DNA of 64,000 bases from Patulibacter brassicae (GTDB lineage Bacteria; Actinomycetota; Thermoleophilia; Solirubrobacterales; Solirubrobacteraceae): assembly GCF_033949425.1 (NCBI RefSeq), contig NZ_JAXAVX010000004.1, positions 186,001 to 250,000 of the forward strand, given 5' to 3'. Shown piece by piece: positions 9,216 to 17,903 of the stretch (position 1 is its first letter; each line of letters begins with the position of its first letter). A model generated the notes under the pieces. It was given only the letters and a program-made list of their open reading frames with translations. It searched no databases and was not told the origin of the DNA. The position numbers and the translations under genes are program-made.

Positions 9216-10292
9216 TCAGCGCAGGCGTCGGAAGGTGCTGAACACCGGCCGCGGGGTGCCGCCGCGGCCGCGCAGGCCGGACTGCCAGGCGTGGGCGGTG
9301 TCGCGCGGGTCGCGCAGGCCGTACCACGTGAACGACCGGACGCCGTGGCGCCGGGCCAGCGTCCACGCGCGGCGCAGGTAGGTCGCGGCCGTCCGGCGGG
9401 GGACCGCGCGCGGCCCCGTCGTGCGCAGGGCGTACTCCGTGACGTGGATGTTGCGGGCGGCGCGGGCGGGCAGCTTGCCGGCCCGGGCGAGGGCCCGCAG
9501 CTGCCGCCGGACGGAGGCGAGGTTGCCCGCGGTCCACTCGTCGGGGTGCGACCCGGGCGCCAGCGGGTTCGGGCGCCGGATGTCGTAGGTGTGGATCGCG
9601 ACGCCGTCGGCGAGCAGCATCCGGTCGCACGCGGCGGTGTCGCGCGGGATCCGCCGCCAGCGCGCGTCGAGGCAGAGCGCCTTGCGCAGGAAGGCGCCGG
9701 GGTTCGTCGAGCCGCCGCCGGCGGCCGCCTGCGAGGAGGTCTCGCCGACGAGCACGTCGATCCGCGGGTCGACCTCCTTGACCGCGTCGTAGCCCGCGTT
9801 GGAGAGCTTCACCCAGCTCGCCGCCTGGCGCTGCGGCCACATCGAGCGGAAGTTCGGCTCGTTGTACGTCAGGTACGCGGCGACGGGGGCGTCCCGCAGC
9901 GCTTCCGCGAGCGCCGCCATGAAGCGGCCGTAGCGGTCGATCATCGCGGGCGTGACGCGGAATGACGGCCGCCCCCGGGCGATCGGCGCGTACACGCCGA
10001 CGAGCAGGCGCGCGCCGATCGCCCGCGCCTGCTCGCCGGCCTGGAGGACCCGCACGACGTCGGCGGGGTCCGGCACGCGCCACTGCGGCGTCCAGCGCAC
10101 GAGCGTCCGCACCCGCCGCACGCCCGCGCGCTCGGCGTCGCGCCAGAACGTCGCGCGGACGGCCGGCTCGGGCGAGGCGAGCAGCTCGTCGTCCTGCAGG
10201 CCCTTGAGCATCGCCGCGGCCGGTGACGGGGCGACGGCCGGCAGGAGCGCGGCGAGGGCGGCGAGGACGACGGCGAGCGAGCGGGGAGACAT
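9216..10292 (-). CDS. Secreted glycoside hydrolase-like TIM-barrel protein
   Basis: 358 residues from the ATG at 10292; the frame continues upstream but without secretory character. The N-terminus (SPRSLAVVLAALAALLPAVA) is a Sec signal peptide ending near PAAA. The mature part has hallmarks of clan GH-A barrels: VRTLVRWTPQW, RLLVGVYAP, the TYNEPNF motif with the acid/base Glu after Asn, DVLVGETSS and IHVTEYALRT near the likely nucleophile, and RSFTWYGLRD at the end. This fits GH5/GH39-like secreted hydrolases or the related actinobacterial family with TYNEPN motifs. The substrate is unknown. It stands alone; a kinase gene lies downstream on the same strand, 172 bases away. Confidence 0.75.
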   Translation of the reverse strand: MSPRSLAVVLAALAALLPAVAPSPAAAMLKGLQDDELLASPEPAVRATFWRDAERAGVRRVRTLVRWTPQWRVPDPADVVRVLQAGEQARAIGARLLVGVYAPIARGRPSFRVTPAMIDRYGRFMAALAEALRDAPVAAYLTYNEPNFRSMWPQRQAASWVKLSNAGYDAVKEVDPRIDVLVGETSSQAAAGGGSTNPGAFLRKALCLDARWRRIPRDTAACDRMLLADGVAIHTYDIRRPNPLAPGSHPDEWTAGNLASVRRQLRALARAGKLPARAARNIHVTEYALRTTGPRAVPRRTAATYLRRAWTLARRHGVRSFTWYGLRDPRDTAHAWQSGLRGRGGTPRPVFSTFRRLR

Positions 10293-10386
10293 CGGCGCTC
10301 GACGGTACCCGCGCCCCGCGCCGTCCGCGCTGGTGCCGCCCGCCGCGGGGCGCCGCTCCGGGCCCGACGCCGGTCGATCGATCATC

Positions 10387-10392
10387 TAGCCT
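10387..10392 (+). promoter_or_regulatory. -10 box TAGCCT of the quinone oxidoreductase gene
   Basis: TAGCCT ends 7 bases before the GTG at 10400, consistent with a leaderless transcript and supporting that start over in-frame upstream codons. Confidence 0.5.
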
Positions 10393-10399
10393 CGTCGCC

Positions 10400-11371
10400 G
10401 TGCCCGAGACGATCCACGCGGTCCGCCAGCACGAGTTCGGGGGCCCCGAGGTCCTGCGCCACGAGCCGGTGCCCCGGCCGGAGCCCGGTCCGGGCGAGGT
10501 CCGCCTGCGGGTCCGGCTGGCCGGCGTGAACTTCGCCGACACCCACGCGCGGGAGAACGCCTACGTCCAGAAGGCGCACCTGCCGCTCGTGCCGGGACAG
10601 GAGGTCCTCGGCGTCCGCGAGGACACCGGCGAGCGCGTCGTCGCGCTGACGCAGGGCGGCGGCGCCTACGCGGAGGAGGTCGTCGTGCCGCAGGAGCGGT
10701 GCGTGCCGGTGCCCGACGACCTCGCCGACGACCAGGCGCTCGGCCTCCTCGTCCAGGGCCTCACCGCCTGGCACCTGCACCGCACCGCGGCGCGGCTCGA
10801 GGGCGGCGAGACGGTCGTCGTGCACAGCGCCGCCGGCGGCACGGGGTCGCTCACCGCGCAGCTCGCCAAGCCGCTGGGCGCCGCGCGCGTCATCGCGACC
10901 GCCGGCAGCCCCGAGCGCCGCGAGGCGGCGCTCGCGCTCGGGGCCGACGTCGCCGTCGACCCGGATCCGGAGGGGCTGACCGAGCGGCTGATCGAGGCCA
11001 ACGGCGGACGCCCCGTCGACGTCGTGGTCGACATGGCCGGCGGCCCGGGCTTCGACGCATCGCTGCGGGCGCTCGCGCCGTTCGGCCGGATCGTCGTCTG
11101 CGGGATCTCGACGAAGGAGCAGAACGAGCTCCGCACCGGCCACCTGCTGCGTCACTCGCGGGCGGTCGTCGGGTTCTGGCTCTTCCACTGCCTCGAGGAC
11201 CCCGAGCGGCGCTACCGCACGCCGCTGGAGGACCTCTTCGCCCGCGCCGCGCGGGGCGAGGTCGCCGTGCACATCGGCGGCCGCTGGCCGCTGGCGCAGG
11301 CCGCCGAGGCGCACCGCGCGCTCACCGGCCGGCGCACGACCGGCAAGCTCCTGCTCGACGTCACCGCCTGA
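10400..11371 (+). CDS. NADPH:quinone oxidoreductase-like MDR protein
   Basis: 323 residues. This is a zinc-independent medium-chain dehydrogenase/reductase of the quinone oxidoreductase (Qor/CurA-like) group. The GroES-like half contains GPGEVRLRVRLAGVNFADTH, and the Rossmann half carries VVHSAAGGTGSLTAQLAKPL (the AxxGxxG cofactor motif) and RRTTGKLLLDV at the C-terminus. No structural-zinc cysteines are present. Reactions in the family are NADPH-dependent reduction of quinones or enones. The GTG start is chosen because PETIHAVRQHEFGGPEVL is the typical family N-terminus and a -10-like box lies just upstream. It is followed by a 10-bp inverted repeat before a convergent gene. Confidence 0.88.
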   Translation: MPETIHAVRQHEFGGPEVLRHEPVPRPEPGPGEVRLRVRLAGVNFADTHARENAYVQKAHLPLVPGQEVLGVREDTGERVVALTQGGGAYAEEVVVPQERCVPVPDDLADDQALGLLVQGLTAWHLHRTAARLEGGETVVVHSAAGGTGSLTAQLAKPLGAARVIATAGSPERREAALALGADVAVDPDPEGLTERLIEANGGRPVDVVVDMAGGPGFDASLRALAPFGRIVVCGISTKEQNELRTGHLLRHSRAVVGFWLFHCLEDPERRYRTPLEDLFARAARGEVAVHIGGRWPLAQAAEAHRALTGRRTTGKLLLDVTA

Positions 11372-11425
11372 CGTCCGGGTCGCGCGGCGGCGGCCCCGAC
11401 GGCCGGCGCACCGCGGACCCGGACG
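11372..11425. terminator. Inverted repeat between convergent genes
   Basis: CGTCCGGGTC at 11372-11381 pairs perfectly with GACCCGGACG at 11416-11425, directly after the quinone oxidoreductase stop codon. The 34-base GC-rich loop could fold further. Its position between two convergent gene ends suggests a bidirectional terminator. Confidence 0.45.
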
Positions 11426-11461
11426 GGCGCGGCGCGGCGCGACGGCGTCGGTGCGCGGCCG

Positions 11462-12652
11462 TCAGCCGGCGTCGACGGCGAACACCGCGCGGGCGCTCGG
11501 GTGCTCGGTCACGGAGTAGATCCGGTTGCTGCCCGGCGCATAGGTCAGGTCCTCGGGACCGTGCGGCCAATCGGTCGCCGTCAGCGAGGACGCGCCCCAG
11601 GCGCCCGTGTAGAGGTGCGCGTCCGAGCCGCTCGTGGAGAGGTACGCGCGGGTGCCGCGGGTGACGATCCCCTGGACCCGCGGCACGGGCACCGCCCAGC
11701 TGCCGGTCGGCGCGGTCGCCCCGCCCGCGGCGTTGGCGGCCAGGCGCGAGTCGCCCCCGAGCGGGTAGCGCGAGGCGATCCCGCCGGTCGCGTCGGCGCG
11801 GTACTCGCCGGTCACGAGGCTGCTCGTCGAGCGGTCGACGGCCACCGAGGAGAACGTCCGCTCGGCCCCGCGCTGCTGGTAGACGCCCACCCGGGGCATG
11901 ACGTACTTGTAGTCCGCCGCCTGGCAGGCCGAGCCGGAGCAGCCCATCGCCCGCTTGCTGCCGGTGCGCACCCGGTAGATCCGCCGCGTGTCGTACACGC
12001 TCAGCCCCGTCCCGGTCTCCGCGACGTAGAGCAGCGGGCCGACCCAGGCGATGCCGCCGGCGTGGCTGCTCGTGTGGGTGTAGAGCCGGCGCCCGGCGCG
12101 CGGCACGACGAGCAGCACGTGGCGGTACCGGGCCTGGGAGAGGTCCTCGGCGGTGATGAACGAGATCCGGACCCCGGGATGGATCGTGCCGGGGCCGCTG
12201 TCGCTCGGGTTCTTCGCGTACCAGCTGACGGCGAGGGCGCGGCGCCCGTCGACGAGCCCCGAGGCGGTCGCGTCGCCCGTGCCCGTGATGCCCTGCGGGT
12301 ACCACTTGTCGGTGCTGGAGTCGCCGCCGTCGAACGAGAACGCGGCCTTGATCCCGCGCGGGACCGGCCGCAGCGCGCCCACGCCCGGCCGCGTCGCGCG
12401 GTTCGCGTCGCGCAGGACCCCGCCGACGGAGACCTTCGGCAGGCGCCGGTCGATCCGGCGCAGCACGCGGGCGCTCTCGGCCTGGAAGCTCAGGCGGTGC
12501 GGCGCGGCGGCGCGCTGGCCGGCCGGCGCCTTCGCGGCACCGGCGGGCGCGGGAGCGGTCGCCACGCCGGCGGTCGCGGCGATGGCCGCGAGCGGCACGA
12601 GGGCCGCGTGCCGACGCCGACCGCGGGGGGAACGGTCCAGCAGGGGGAGCAT
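11462..12652 (-). CDS. Secreted protein of unknown function, beta-propeller-like
   Basis: 396 residues with an Arg-rich N-terminus and hydrophobic core (LVPLAAIAATAGVATAP) ending at an AxA site near residue 38, so exported. After an Ala-rich segment the mature protein is rich in short beta-like stretches (GIAWVGPLLYVAETGTGLSV, TRAYLSTSGSDAHLYTG, PEDLTYAPGSNRIYSVTE) that resemble blades of a WD/SMP30-type propeller reading out a status. Two Cys residues (GCSGSACQAADYKYV) may form a disulfide. No catalytic motif is recognised. A TAGGCT box sits 6 bases before the ATG on its strand, back to back with the helicase promoter. Confidence 0.75.
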   Translation of the reverse strand: MLPLLDRSPRGRRRHAALVPLAAIAATAGVATAPAPAGAAKAPAGQRAAAPHRLSFQAESARVLRRIDRRLPKVSVGGVLRDANRATRPGVGALRPVPRGIKAAFSFDGGDSSTDKWYPQGITGTGDATASGLVDGRRALAVSWYAKNPSDSGPGTIHPGVRISFITAEDLSQARYRHVLLVVPRAGRRLYTHTSSHAGGIAWVGPLLYVAETGTGLSVYDTRRIYRVRTGSKRAMGCSGSACQAADYKYVMPRVGVYQQRGAERTFSSVAVDRSTSSLVTGEYRADATGGIASRYPLGGDSRLAANAAGGATAPTGSWAVPVPRVQGIVTRGTRAYLSTSGSDAHLYTGAWGASSLTATDWPHGPEDLTYAPGSNRIYSVTEHPSARAVFAVDAG

Positions 12653-12658
12653 CGTCCG

Positions 12659-12664
12659 AGCCTA
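12659..12664 (-). promoter_or_regulatory. -10 box TAGGCT of the secreted protein gene
   Basis: On the minus strand TAGGCT ends 6 bases before the ATG at 12652. It faces away from the helicase promoter 90 bp to its right. Confidence 0.45.
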
Positions 12665-12753
12665 CGACGGCGCGGGCGCGCCCCGGGGCCGCTCTCATCC
12701 GCGTCTCATCGCGCGGATCGGCCCGCCGCCGCGCGGGGGACGGTCCGGGCGCA

Positions 12754-12759
12754 TAGGAT
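12754..12759 (+). promoter_or_regulatory. -10 box TAGGAT of the DEAD-box helicase
   Basis: TAGGAT followed by CGACCGGG and the ATG at 12768. The block TAGGATCGACCG recurs before the small gene at 19793. Confidence 0.5.
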
Positions 12760-12767
12760 CGACCGGG

Positions 12768-14267
12768 ATGACCGCGTTCGCCGACCTCGGCCTGTCCGCT
12801 CCCGTCCTGGAGGCCCTGCGCGACATCGGGTACGAGAAGCCCTCGCCGATCCAGGAGCAGGGCATCCCTCCGATGCTCGAGGGGCGCGACGTCATCGGGC
12901 AGGCCCAGACCGGCTCCGGCAAGACCTGCGCGTTCGGCGTCCCGATCTGCGAGTACGTCGATCCGTCGGACCCCGACACGCAGGCGCTCGTCCTGACCCC
13001 GACGCGCGAGCTCTGCATCCAGGTCACGCAGGCGATCCGCTCGTTCGGCGTGAAGAAGGACGTCGAGGTCGTCGCGACGTTCGGCGGCGCGCCGATCCGC
13101 GACCAGATCTCGCGGCTGCGCAAGGACGCCCACGTCGTCGTCGGCACCGTCGGTCGCGTGCTCGACCTCATCGACCGCGGGGCGCTCCAGCTCGGCTCGT
13201 GCCGGTTCGTCGTGCTCGACGAGGCCGACGAGATGCTCGACCTCGGGTTCCTCGAGGACGTCGAGAAGATCCTCCGGCGCACGCCCAACGGCCGCCAGAC
13301 CGCGCTCTTCTCGGCGACGATGGCGCCGCCGATCCGCAAGCTCGCCGACAACTTCCTCTACGACCCCGTCCACGTGAAGGTGAAGGCCGACACGCTGACG
13401 GTCGACACCGTCGAGCAGTTCCGCGTCGAGGTCTCGGCGAAGGACAAGCCGGCGAAGCTCGCGGAGGTCATCGAGGCCGAGCGTCCGCGCCAGGCGATCG
13501 TCTTCTGCCGCACGAAGATCGGCACCGACCGGCTCTTCCGCCTGCTCAAGGACCGGGGCAACAACGTCCGCGCGCTGCACGGCGACCTCTCGCAGGGGCA
13601 GCGGGACGGCGTGATGCTGGCCTTCAAGGGCGGCCGCGTCCCGCTGCTCGTCGCCACGGACGTCGCCGCGCGCGGCCTCGACATCTCGACGGTCACGCAC
13701 GTCGTCAACTACGACGTGCCGCGCTCGCCCGACACGTACGTCCACCGGATCGGCCGCACCGGCCGCGCCGGCGCCTCCGGCCGCGCGATCACCTTCGTCG
13801 AGCCGAAGCAGCAGCGCGAGCGCGAGGCGATCGAGGAGCACATCGGCATGACGATGACGCCGTGGGCCCCCGGCGCCACGACGAAGGCCGCGAAGGCGGC
13901 CGAGCCCACGCCGCCGTCCGAGCCCGCCGACGTCGCGGCCGAGGGCGGCGAGGACGAGGAGCGCCCGACGCCGCGCCGCGTCCGCGGCCGACGGGGCCGC
14001 AAGCCGCAGCTGCACCACGCCGCCGACGAGGCCGGCACGCGGATCCTGCTCGTCCCCGGTGCCGTCGACGGCCTGAGCGTCCGGGACGTCGTCGAGGCGC
14101 TGACCGAGGCGACCGGCCTCGACGGCGAGGCGATCCGGGAGGTGCGCGTGCTGGACCGGTTCGTCCTGGCGACCGTGCCCGCCGCCGACGCGGCCGCGGC
14201 GGTGGAGGCCGTCGACGGGCACCGCGCCGGGCCGGTCGAGCTCGGCGCCGAGCTGCTGCTGCCGTAG
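12768..14267 (+). CDS. deaD: DEAD-box ATP-dependent RNA helicase
   Basis: 499 residues with the full helicase motif set: Q motif (PSPIQEQGIPPM), motif I AQTGSGKT, Ia PTRELC, II DEAD (VLDEADEMLDLGF), III SAT (LFSATMAPP), the ATDVAARGLDI segment and motif VI HRIGRTGRAG. After about residue 360 comes an acidic linker and a basic RGRRGRK patch. The final 75 residues (RILLVPGAVDGLSVRDVVEA to the end) resemble the DbpA-type RNA-binding domain found in CsdA/DeaD helicases. The protein unwinds short RNA duplexes in ribosome assembly and cold adaptation. The ATG at 12768 fits the family N-terminus; the frame is open upstream without homologous features. Confidence 0.93.
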   Translation: MTAFADLGLSAPVLEALRDIGYEKPSPIQEQGIPPMLEGRDVIGQAQTGSGKTCAFGVPICEYVDPSDPDTQALVLTPTRELCIQVTQAIRSFGVKKDVEVVATFGGAPIRDQISRLRKDAHVVVGTVGRVLDLIDRGALQLGSCRFVVLDEADEMLDLGFLEDVEKILRRTPNGRQTALFSATMAPPIRKLADNFLYDPVHVKVKADTLTVDTVEQFRVEVSAKDKPAKLAEVIEAERPRQAIVFCRTKIGTDRLFRLLKDRGNNVRALHGDLSQGQRDGVMLAFKGGRVPLLVATDVAARGLDISTVTHVVNYDVPRSPDTYVHRIGRTGRAGASGRAITFVEPKQQREREAIEEHIGMTMTPWAPGATTKAAKAAEPTPPSEPADVAAEGGEDEERPTPRRVRGRRGRKPQLHHAADEAGTRILLVPGAVDGLSVRDVVEALTEATGLDGEAIREVRVLDRFVLATVPAADAAAAVEAVDGHRAGPVELGAELLLP

Positions 14268-14313
14268 GCGCGCGAGGGGCGCCCGGGTGGCGCGCCACGG
14301 CGGGGGACGGCGG

Positions 14314-14319
14314 TACCAT
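14314..14319 (+). promoter_or_regulatory. -10 box TACCAT of the zinc-ribbon membrane protein
   Basis: TACCAT ends 6 bases before the GTG at 14326, which supports that start over an in-frame GTG at 14287. Confidence 0.45.
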
Positions 14320-14325
14320 GGCCGC

Positions 14326-15360
14326 GTGACGTCCGCCCCGACGGATCCCTCCCCGACGCCGCAGGCCGCCGGCGCCGAGCGCGCGTGCGAGCGCTGCGGC
14401 GCGCCGTGCGCCGCCGACCAGGAGTGGTGCCTGAGCTGTGGCGTGCGCCTGGCGCCGTCGAGCGAGAAGCTCCCCGGCATCCGCACCGCCGGCATGGCGA
14501 TCGTCGTCGGCGTGCTGCTCGCCGGCGGGGCCGCGGCCGCCTCCTACGCGGCGCTGCGCGGCGACGCCCGCGACGCCGCCAACGCGCCCGCCTCCGCCTC
14601 CGGCACGCCCGTGGCGCAGGCGCCCGCGACGGTCACCGACCCGGTTCCGCCGTCGGCCGCGCAGCCGGCCACGCCGCCGCCCGCGACGAGCACGCCCGCC
14701 CCGCCGCCCGCGAAGCCCGAGTCCGGCGACGCGTCCACGGGCTCCTCGAGCTCGTCGGGATCCGGCTCGACCTCCTCGGGATCGGGCTCGTCCGGGTCCG
14801 GCTCGTCCGGGTCGGGCTCCTCCGGATCGGGATCGACGGGCGGCAGCTCCTCGGGGGGCGGTTCGTCCTCCGGCGGCGGCTCCTCCTCGTCGGGCGCCGG
14901 CCCGCTCCAGGCGCTGACGTTCGCGAAGGGGCAGGGCTCGCTCTACGACCCGGACGGCGTGGTCGCCGACCGCGGCGACGAGGGCGCGGCGATCGACGGC
15001 AGCAAGCGCACGGCCTGGACCGTGTCCCTCAACGCGGGGCAGACCGGGGGCTACGGCTACGTCCTGGACTTCGACCGCGCGACGGCCGTGCGACGGCTGC
15101 GGATCTACAGCCCGACGGACGGCCTCGTGGTGAAGATCCTCGGCACCACGAAGACCGACCTGCCGCCCGACGCGCTGGACAGCGGCTGGGACGCGCTGTC
15201 GACCGAGACGACGCTCAAGGGCGCCGCCGGCGGCAAGGGCATCGCCCTGAAGGAGGTCGGTGGCCGCAAGCGCGCCTACAAGCACGTCCTCGTGCTCGTG
15301 ACCACGGCGCCCGGCACCCCGGCCGGCGCGCAGATCAACGAGCTCGTCGCGTACGAGTAG
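14326..15360 (+). CDS. Zinc-ribbon, single-pass membrane protein with discoidin-like C-terminal domain
   Basis: 344 residues in four parts. Residues 18-37 form a four-Cys zinc ribbon (CERCGAPC ... CLSCG). One membrane helix follows at about 50-68 (GMAIVVGVLLAGGAAAASYA). Next is a Pro/Ala-rich then almost pure Ser/Gly linker (about residues 120-190). The C-terminal domain of about 150 residues (DPDGVVADRGDEGAAIDGS, AWTVSLNAGQTGGYGYVLDF, AVRRLRIYSPTDG) resembles F5/8 type C (discoidin) carbohydrate-binding folds as fused to actinobacterial kinases and zinc-ribbon proteins. Topology would put the ribbon in the cytoplasm and the binding domain outside. A sensor or envelope role is possible but not shown. 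Confidence 0.8.
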   Translation: MTSAPTDPSPTPQAAGAERACERCGAPCAADQEWCLSCGVRLAPSSEKLPGIRTAGMAIVVGVLLAGGAAAASYAALRGDARDAANAPASASGTPVAQAPATVTDPVPPSAAQPATPPPATSTPAPPPAKPESGDASTGSSSSSGSGSTSSGSGSSGSGSSGSGSSGSGSTGGSSSGGGSSSGGGSSSSGAGPLQALTFAKGQGSLYDPDGVVADRGDEGAAIDGSKRTAWTVSLNAGQTGGYGYVLDFDRATAVRRLRIYSPTDGLVVKILGTTKTDLPPDALDSGWDALSTETTLKGAAGGKGIALKEVGGRKRAYKHVLVLVTTAPGTPAGAQINELVAYE

Positions 15361-15382
15361 GGCGGCGGGGACGCCGCCGCCC
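15360..15382 (+). terminator. Hairpin after the zinc-ribbon protein gene
   Basis: GGGCGGCG (15360-15367) pairs with CGCCGCCC (15375-15382) across a seven-base loop, starting at the last base of the stop codon. Confidence 0.5.
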
Positions 15383-15487
15383 GCGCGCCGCCGCGCGGGG
15401 CCCCCGCGGTCGCGCGGCGACGGCTCGCGCCCGGCCGTTATGGTCGGCCGACCGCGTGCTCCGGCGCGCGCTTCGTCTCAACCGATC

Positions 15488-15492
15488 AGGAG
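15488..15492 (+). promoter_or_regulatory. Shine-Dalgarno AGGAG deciding the GTG start of the cyclophilin gene
   Basis: AGGAG lies seven bases before the GTG at 15500. It would be 22 bases from the next in-frame ATG (15515), too far to serve it. Confidence 0.6.
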
Positions 15493-15499
15493 AGCACCC

Positions 15500-15958
15500 G
15501 TGAGCACCGCGACCATGAGCACGAGCGAGGGCGACATCGTCATCGAGCTGTTCGACGCCGACGCCCCGAAGACGGTGGCGAACTTCAAGAAGCTCGCCAC
15601 CGACGGCTTCTACGACGGGCTCATCTTCCACCGCGTGATCGCGGACTTCATGATCCAGGGCGGCTGCCCGAACGGCACGGGCACCGGTGGCCCGGGCTAC
15701 TCGTTCGAGGACGAGATCAACGAGCACAAGATCGTCAAGGGCTCGCTCGCGATGGCGAACGCCGGGCCGAACACGAACGGCTCCCAGTTCTTCATCGTCA
15801 CCGCCGAGTCGACGCCGTGGCTCGACGGCAAGCACACGAACTTCGGCCGGGTCGTCGAGGGCGAGGACGTCGTCCAGCGGATCGGCACGACGCCGACCGG
15901 CCCGCAGGATCGCCCCGTCACCCCGATCGAGATCACGAAGGTCGCGATCTCCGAGTAG
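15500..15958 (+). CDS. ppiB: Peptidyl-prolyl cis-trans isomerase, cyclophilin type
   Basis: 152 residues, a stand-alone cytoplasmic cyclophilin. Signature stretches are all present: FHRVIADFMIQGGCPNGTG, FEDEINEHKIVKGSLAMANA, NTNGSQFFIVTAESTPWLDG and HTNFGRVVEG. The catalytic Arg in FHRVI and the Gln/Phe of the QGG and QFFI motifs are visible. It accelerates proline isomerisation during folding. The GTG at 15500 has an AGGAG Shine-Dalgarno at 15488-15492 with a seven-base spacer, which decides the start over the ATG at 15515. It is monocistronic, followed by the operator region of an aldehyde dehydrogenase. Confidence 0.95.
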   Translation: MSTATMSTSEGDIVIELFDADAPKTVANFKKLATDGFYDGLIFHRVIADFMIQGGCPNGTGTGGPGYSFEDEINEHKIVKGSLAMANAGPNTNGSQFFIVTAESTPWLDGKHTNFGRVVEGEDVVQRIGTTPTGPQDRPVTPIEITKVAISE

Positions 15959-16006
15959 GTCCGGTCGCCGCCGGCCGACGCCGGCGGCGCGCCCCCGGTC
16001 CGAAGA

Positions 16007-16020
16007 TGACGCCCGCGTCA
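16007..16020. promoter_or_regulatory. Palindromic operator copy 1 (TGACGC-N2-GCGTCA)
   Basis: TGACGCCCGCGTCA is a perfect 6-bp inverted repeat with a two-base centre, 56 bases before the ATG of the first aldehyde dehydrogenase. TTTGGG and a possible -10 (TACGGG, 16030-16035) follow. Near-identical sites precede the second aldehyde dehydrogenase and the ChoD-like oxidoreductase. Confidence 0.7.
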
Positions 16021-16076
16021 GCTTTGGGCTACGGGTCGGTAGGGTGGTGGGTGCCGTCCCCGACCCGAGGTCCCGC

Positions 16077-17636
16077 ATGAGCACCCAGGAGCAGGTTCCC
16101 GACGCCCCCCCGGCCGGCGGGGAGCACCCCGGCCAGAAGCCCGTCATCGCCCCGGCCACCGGCGAGACGATCGCGTGGGTCGACGACCTCGGCGCCGACG
16201 CCGCCGCGCCCGCCGCCGCTCGCGGCCGGGCGGTGCAGCCGGCCTGGGAGGCCCTCGGCTTCGGCGGGCGCGCCCGCGTCATGCGCCGGATGCAGAAGTG
16301 GGTCACCGAGAACAGCGACGAGATCGTCCGCACGATCGTCGCGGAGACGGGCAAGGCCTGGGAGGACGCCTTCATCGCGGAGGTCCTCTACGCCGCCGCC
16401 GCCTTCGGGCACTGGGCCGAGCACGCGGAGGCCCTCCTGGCCGACGAGAAGGTCAAGACGGCCAACCCGCTCCTGAAGGGCAAGCGGATCGTCGTGCGGC
16501 ACGCGCCGCTCGGCCTCGTCGGCGTCATCGCGCCGTGGAACTACCCCTTCACGAACGGCTTCGGCGACTGCGTCCCGGCGCTCATGGCCGGCAACAGCGT
16601 CCTGCTGAAGCCCGCGGAGAAGACGCCGCTGACCTCGCTGCTGCTCCTGCGCGGGCTGCAGGAGTGCGGCATGCCCGACGGCGTCCTGCAGGTGCTGACG
16701 GGTCGCGGCTCGGTGCTGGGCGAGGCGATCCTCGACGTCGTCGACATGATCATGTTCACCGGCTCGACCGCCGTCGGCCGCCAGATCGGCCGCCGCGCCG
16801 GCGAGCGGCTCATCCCGTGCTCGCTGGAGCTCGGCGGCAAGGACCCGTTCATCGTCTGCGCCGACGCGGACCTCGAGCGCGCCGCGAGCCACGCCGTCTA
16901 CTACTCGATGTTCAACGGCGGGCAGACCTGCATCTCGGTCGAGCGCGTCTACGTCGAGGCGGCGGTGCACGACGAGTTCGTCGCGAAGGTCGTCGAGAAG
17001 GCCCGCGCGCTGCGCAACGAGCAGCCGACCGGCCCGGGCGCCACCGACGTCGGCGCGCTGACCATCGCCTCGCAGGTGGACACGGTGCGCGAGCACGTCG
17101 AGGACGCCCGCCGCAAGGGCGCCCGGATCGCCGTCGGTGGGGAGGAGGCGGGCACGACGCGGCACGAGGACGGCTGGTGGTACCCGCCGACGGTGCTCGT
17201 CGACGTCGACCACTCGATGGAGTGCATGACGGAGGAGACCTTCGGCCCGACGCTGCCGATCATGAAGGTCGCCGACGCCGAGGAGGCGATCCGGCTGGCG
17301 AACGACTCGCCGTACGGGCTGATGGCGTCCGTCTTCACGAAGGACGTGACGAAGGGCGAGCAGATCGCCCGGCGCCTGCAGGCCGGTACGGTGCACGTGA
17401 ACGACGCGCTCGTCGGCTACACGGCGCTCGAGGCGCCGATGGGCGGGTGGAAGGACTCGGGGCTCGGCACCCGTCACGGCGCCGCCGGCATCCGCAAGTA
17501 CGCCCAGACCCAGACGCTCGTCGTCTCCCGCCTGCACCTCAAGCGGGATCCGCAGGTCTACCCGTACGACGGCCGGATCTACCGGCTGCTCGGCCGCGTG
17601 GCGAAGCTCGTGTACGGCCGCGGCGCGCGCGACTGA
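16077..17636 (+). CDS. Aldehyde dehydrogenase, NAD(P)-dependent (paralogue 1)
   Basis: 519 residues of the ALDH superfamily, class-3-like/long-chain aldehyde type. Visible motifs are VGVIAPWNYPFTNGF (cofactor pocket), MFTGSTAVGRQIG (Rossmann region), LELGGKDP with the general-base Glu, and FNGGQTCISVERVYV with the catalytic Cys. It oxidises an aldehyde to a carboxylic acid with reduction of NAD(P)+. The protein has an N-terminal Pro-rich extension of about 25 residues before the core. The ATG at 16077 gives MSTQE, the same first residues as the neighbouring paralogue. It is preceded by a 14-bp palindrome shared with that paralogue and with the GMC oxidoreductase at 22417, suggesting co-regulation in alcohol/aldehyde oxidation. 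Confidence 0.93.
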   Translation: MSTQEQVPDAPPAGGEHPGQKPVIAPATGETIAWVDDLGADAAAPAAARGRAVQPAWEALGFGGRARVMRRMQKWVTENSDEIVRTIVAETGKAWEDAFIAEVLYAAAAFGHWAEHAEALLADEKVKTANPLLKGKRIVVRHAPLGLVGVIAPWNYPFTNGFGDCVPALMAGNSVLLKPAEKTPLTSLLLLRGLQECGMPDGVLQVLTGRGSVLGEAILDVVDMIMFTGSTAVGRQIGRRAGERLIPCSLELGGKDPFIVCADADLERAASHAVYYSMFNGGQTCISVERVYVEAAVHDEFVAKVVEKARALRNEQPTGPGATDVGALTIASQVDTVREHVEDARRKGARIAVGGEEAGTTRHEDGWWYPPTVLVDVDHSMECMTEETFGPTLPIMKVADAEEAIRLANDSPYGLMASVFTKDVTKGEQIARRLQAGTVHVNDALVGYTALEAPMGGWKDSGLGTRHGAAGIRKYAQTQTLVVSRLHLKRDPQVYPYDGRIYRLLGRVAKLVYGRGARD

Positions 17637-17879
17637 GCGGCGGCGGCCGCCCGGTCGGCGCGTCCGAGCCTGGCCTCCGGTCGGCCCCGACGGTCCGGGC
17701 CGCGTCGGGGGACGTCGAGCCGGCGGCGGTGCGGGAGGGCAGCGCGTCGGCGCCAGCCGGGCGGGCGGCGTGCCGGAACCGGGCGACCGCGCTCCGGTCC
17801 GGGCGCGGCGTCCGTCGGATGGGCCGTCCGGCGGTGGTCTCGTCCCATCCCGCGGGGCTCGGCCGCGGGCGGGAAACCA

Positions 17880-17893
17880 TGACGGCCGCGTCA
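17880..17893. promoter_or_regulatory. Palindromic operator copy 2 (TGACGGCCGCGTCA)
   Basis: The outer five bases of each arm (TGACG/CGTCA) match copies 1 and 3; the sixth position differs on one side. It lies 79 bases before the ATG of the second aldehyde dehydrogenase, in a 336-base gap that otherwise holds only the promoter. Confidence 0.65.
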
Positions 17894-17903
17894 CCTTCGC
17901 CGC

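Noticed and set aside
11357..11376. CGTCA ... TGACG near the quinone oxidoreductase stop as another operator
   Set aside because: The half-sites are in the reverse arrangement with wrong spacing and overlap a coding end.
16040..16045. TAGGGT as the -10 of the first aldehyde dehydrogenase
   Set aside because: It lies 31 bases before the ATG and 19 bases after the palindrome, unlike copy 2. TACGGG at 16030-16035 gives the same spacing as the second gene, so neither is firm.
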